Source: Lachnospiraceae bacterium
Lineage (GTDB): Bacteria; Bacillota; Clostridia; Lachnospirales; Lachnospiraceae
Assembly (NCBI GenBank): GCA_021202075.1
Contig: JAJQDT010000158.1
Location: 1-35,537, forward strand
Reading direction: 5' to 3'
DNA length: 35,537 nucleotides
The translations under genes were made by a program, and so were the position numbers. Positions 34,101 to 35,537 of the stretch are shown in pieces. Position 1 is the stretch's first letter, and each line of letters begins with the position of its first letter. The notes under the pieces were generated by a model. That model was not told the DNA's origin. It made no database searches and was given only the letters and a program-made list of their open reading frames with translations.

Positions 34101-35537
34101 GACAGGAACCGCAGCAGACGGCACCTATACGTTCCAGATTTATTATTATAATGAATCTACACAAACAAGTGAACTGAAGGATACGGTTACGATTACGATT
34201 GAAAACGGTCAGTCGAATACCGTGCAGGTGGATAATCTTGTTGAGGGTAAGTATTATATCCTTGAGGTATTATCCCTTAACCCATATGGCATGGAGCTGG
34301 TAGGCAATAACAGTATCGTAGTAGAGGTAAAAGAAGAAAATACCGGGGATGCGATTCCGGTAGCGTCCTTTACCAATAATCTGACGCAGGTCGGCAGCCT
34401 GAAGATTACGAAGAATGTGACCGTCAATGGCAAGGCGGCAACGGAGTATGACGATCCGACCGTAGCGGATGGCGACTACACCTTCTATATCATAGAGGAG
34501 TCGACCGGCGTTACGAAGGCAGATCGTACGATTACGATTAAGAACGGTGTCAGCACGACCGAGCAGGTCGATAACCTGGAGCCGGGATGGTACATTGTCC
34601 GTGAGTATTTGACTGGTAGTACAGCAGGTATGGCGCTTACAAGTGGAAATGATGTTCGCGTCTATGTATACGGCGATAATAAGGATGATGATGGCAACAC
34701 GGTCATCAATGTTGCGGAATTTACGAATAACAAAACGGAGGTCGGCAGCCTTGCAATTACCAAATCCGTGACGGTAAATGGGGATCCTGCGACGGATTAC
34801 ACAGATCCGACTGTAGCGGACGGCACCTATACGTTCTATATAGTAGATGAAGAAAACAATGAAGTAGCGCGTACGACTGCGGTTATTTTCAATGGCGTTT
34901 CCTCTACCGTACAAGTAAGCAATTTGGAGCCGGGTACCTACTATGTATATGAGGAGCTGACCAGTAATCCAACCGGAATGACCCTGACGTCAGGAAATAA
35001 TGGTACCGCAGTGGTCGTTACAGCGGATAATACGTCAAATGTACCTACCGTGGAATTCGTCAATGATCTGGAGCAGGTCGGCAGCCTGAAGATTAAAAAG
35101 AATGTCACGATTAATGGAGAGGATCCGGCAGACGCGGAGGATCCGACGGCGGCGGATGGTACCTATACCTTCTATGTCGTAGATCAATCTAATAATGAGG
35201 TGGCCAGAAAGACCATCACAATTCGAAATGGTGTAAGTAACACAGTTCAGATTGATAATCTGGAACCAGGCGTGTACTATGTCTATGAGTATGTCACCAG
35301 TAATCCTTCAGACGTAACACTGGTAACACCGAACGGCGTACAGGTAACGGTAGAAGCGGACAACACTACGTCTATTCCGGTAGCGGAATTCACGAATGAC
35401 GTGGAGGATGTCGGCAGCCTGATCATCCAGAAAAACGTGACTGTAAACGGTGACCCGGCAACGAGCTACAGCGATGTGACCGCAGCGGACGGCACGTATA
35501 CTTTCTACGTAGTGGATGAGTCCAATATCGAGGTGGC
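31102..35537 (+). CDS. Giant surface adhesin: choice-of-anchor A domain plus Cna_B-like repeats (3' end outside window)
   Basis: Open from ATG 31102 (behind AAAGGAG) to the window edge, at least 1478 residues. Order: signal peptide (1-31); T/E-rich low-complexity region with 12-residue TTAPETQAAQTE-type repeats (35-225); a short conserved domain (230-400); a choice-of-anchor A domain (410-705) with LNNYNIF and FLGHVIAPNAEV; a pilin/Spy0128-like domain (713-820); then tandem Cna_B-like domains beginning near residue 875, each starting (V)GSL-ITKNVTVNG and ending EPGTYYVYE...FTND. The lysine and acidic residues are placed as for internal isopeptide bonds. A sorting signal would be expected past the window edge. 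Probably a fibrous adhesin; ligand unknown. Confidence 0.88.
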   Translation, partial: MKKRSKFSRILALVLTMSLVFQQAGITTLAEDDTSSAAVSVEETELTAAQTNETAAEESSQEETSAPETQAVQEETTAPETQAAQTETTAPETQAAQTETTAPETDAAEEETTAAQTDAADSAAEAQTDTAEKNSDDETDLEETTEAVTEEETKLAAKKEAGETSENTAEQEPETASEETTEAESGTETETEVETETDTEIETETETESESETETETEEYPDTFVWEDDEKTVTVVLSDPEALPLGAEFVVENLSQKEYDAYKALIIEQQFANDETYGETVEARTALAEVLLANLVLYDMYFVYEGTEIEPDANTMSVTIKNKKAVDVSTDEVVESDGYVFVQEEDADSSVVAIHVDESGKKEKVEEVTEDVKTNANGKVKTVELTVDSFSTIGYYPLTEYQQLPITDDTLINDWGGSYTLYFILNNYNIFTSGNAVAQHTVGAVAVGGTSSFTYGIGAGNYGTHPVPSYFQGGFVEGGFNSYIGGNAIYFTGYDSNVYSWAYQSYDVRFNDGGTGTIDPNVTHDEGYFIDFDAAMSAIQAEMNTYVNDSSNIAVDITNTGATLEDDHYTVTYNGSSVTVTIQSGYSYEFDDLDAIDYINIITSGDSQNVNIISKESGTVVLPKVLVNGSDPTGSETDYGCGLVFMLPNATTVDIGSKSNGTFLGHVIAPNAEVVSSTSGNTNGSFICASYNVPSMEAHMWHYNGSLILPDSHGFTAMKTLDGAAPTDADDAFTFTLYEFDEATGWTAVETATSAYGTGLVTFGSISYSADGTHWYLISEVTGDTTKYTFDDTLYLVKVVVTSSVSGTTTTYDATATYYKAEDGTSASNLILSSTTNDNGVETTTYSIDTSKLSELTLTSADDETSTIFTFGNDTITGSLWITKNVTVNGAATTSTDADGTYTFYVKDSSGNTVKTVTITITNGVSETVEVTGLPVGTYTVSEDVSLNPNGMSLTGGNDISVTVTENGTASTSTASFTNDMEKVGSLKITKNVTVNGEATTGTAADGTYTFQIYYYNESTQTSELKDTVTITIENGQSNTVQVDNLVEGKYYILEVLSLNPYGMELVGNNSIVVEVKEENTGDAIPVASFTNNLTQVGSLKITKNVTVNGKAATEYDDPTVADGDYTFYIIEESTGVTKADRTITIKNGVSTTEQVDNLEPGWYIVREYLTGSTAGMALTSGNDVRVYVYGDNKDDDGNTVINVAEFTNNKTEVGSLAITKSVTVNGDPATDYTDPTVADGTYTFYIVDEENNEVARTTAVIFNGVSSTVQVSNLEPGTYYVYEELTSNPTGMTLTSGNNGTAVVVTADNTSNVPTVEFVNDLEQVGSLKIKKNVTINGEDPADAEDPTAADGTYTFYVVDQSNNEVARKTITIRNGVSNTVQIDNLEPGVYYVYEYVTSNPSDVTLVTPNGVQVTVEADNTTSIPVAEFTNDVEDVGSLIIQKNVTVNGDPATSYSDVTAADGTYTFYVVDESNIEV
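33724..35537 (+). repeat. Tandem Cna_B-like domain repeats in the adhesin
   Basis: Six starts of the GGCAGCCT-containing unit lie near 33730, 34050, 34391, 34745, 35080 and 35413, spaced 320-355 bases; the last is cut by the window edge. Later units also carry a DPT(V/A)ADGTYTFY insertion absent from the first two, so the repeats fall into at least two subtypes. Confidence 0.85.

Overview
The window looks like chromosomal DNA of a Clostridia bacterium, most probably Lachnospiraceae. The reasons are moderate GC with strong AGGAGG-type ribosome binding sites, a LysM / DUF5711 / CvpA gene cluster, a PurF-like paralogue starting GGIFG, an ABC_ATPase-family protein, large surface proteins with BIG2, Ig-like and Cna_B-like repeats, and a mobilisable element with a large serine recombinase. 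All calls come from reading the sequence; no database search was run, and site coordinates counted by hand may be off by a base or two.

1-6.4 kb: a decaying mobilisable element. It has a helically phased array of TGAAAC repeats, a relaxosome accessory gene, a MobA/VirD2-type relaxase broken by a frame change, the tail of a lost serine recombinase, an intact serine recombinase, and a broken Uma2-family gene at the presumed right edge. Two copies of a palindromic dispersed repeat lie in opposite orientation on either side.

6.5-15.3 kb: ftsH, a PurF-like protein that lacks the N-terminal catalytic cysteine, and a 1446-residue secreted protein with eight Ig-like modules. 15.4-20.4 kb: a LysM membrane protein, a DUF5711 protein and CvpA, probably one envelope locus. 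20.6-28.0 kb: a Gfo/Idh/MocA oxidoreductase, an ABC_ATPase-family protein, galactokinase, a GatB/YqeY protein and a DUF362 ferredoxin-type protein. Many of these conserved enzymes carry low-complexity, probably disordered insertions in mid-domain, which is a striking shared trait. The purF-like gene and galK share a five-hairpin leader whose stems differ by compensatory changes and which ends at nearly the same distance from each start codon: a candidate structured RNA.

28.0-31.0 kb: a tRNA-Ser(CGA) and a defence-like patch. A minus-strand gene resembles Rpn PD-(D/E)XK nucleases, with variable C-terminal coiled-coil repeats and a near-perfect internal ribosome binding site and ATG. It therefore looks like a toxin with an antitoxin encoded inside its own gene. 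A decayed second copy of only that C-terminal part, with a different repeat number, lies 1.7 kb away next to a RhuM remnant. Between them is a strong plus-strand promoter reading into a 30-31 bp tandem repeat array and a second orphan promoter. 31.1 kb to the end: the 5' part of a very large surface adhesin (choice-of-anchor A domain plus repeated Cna_B-like domains) that runs off the window.
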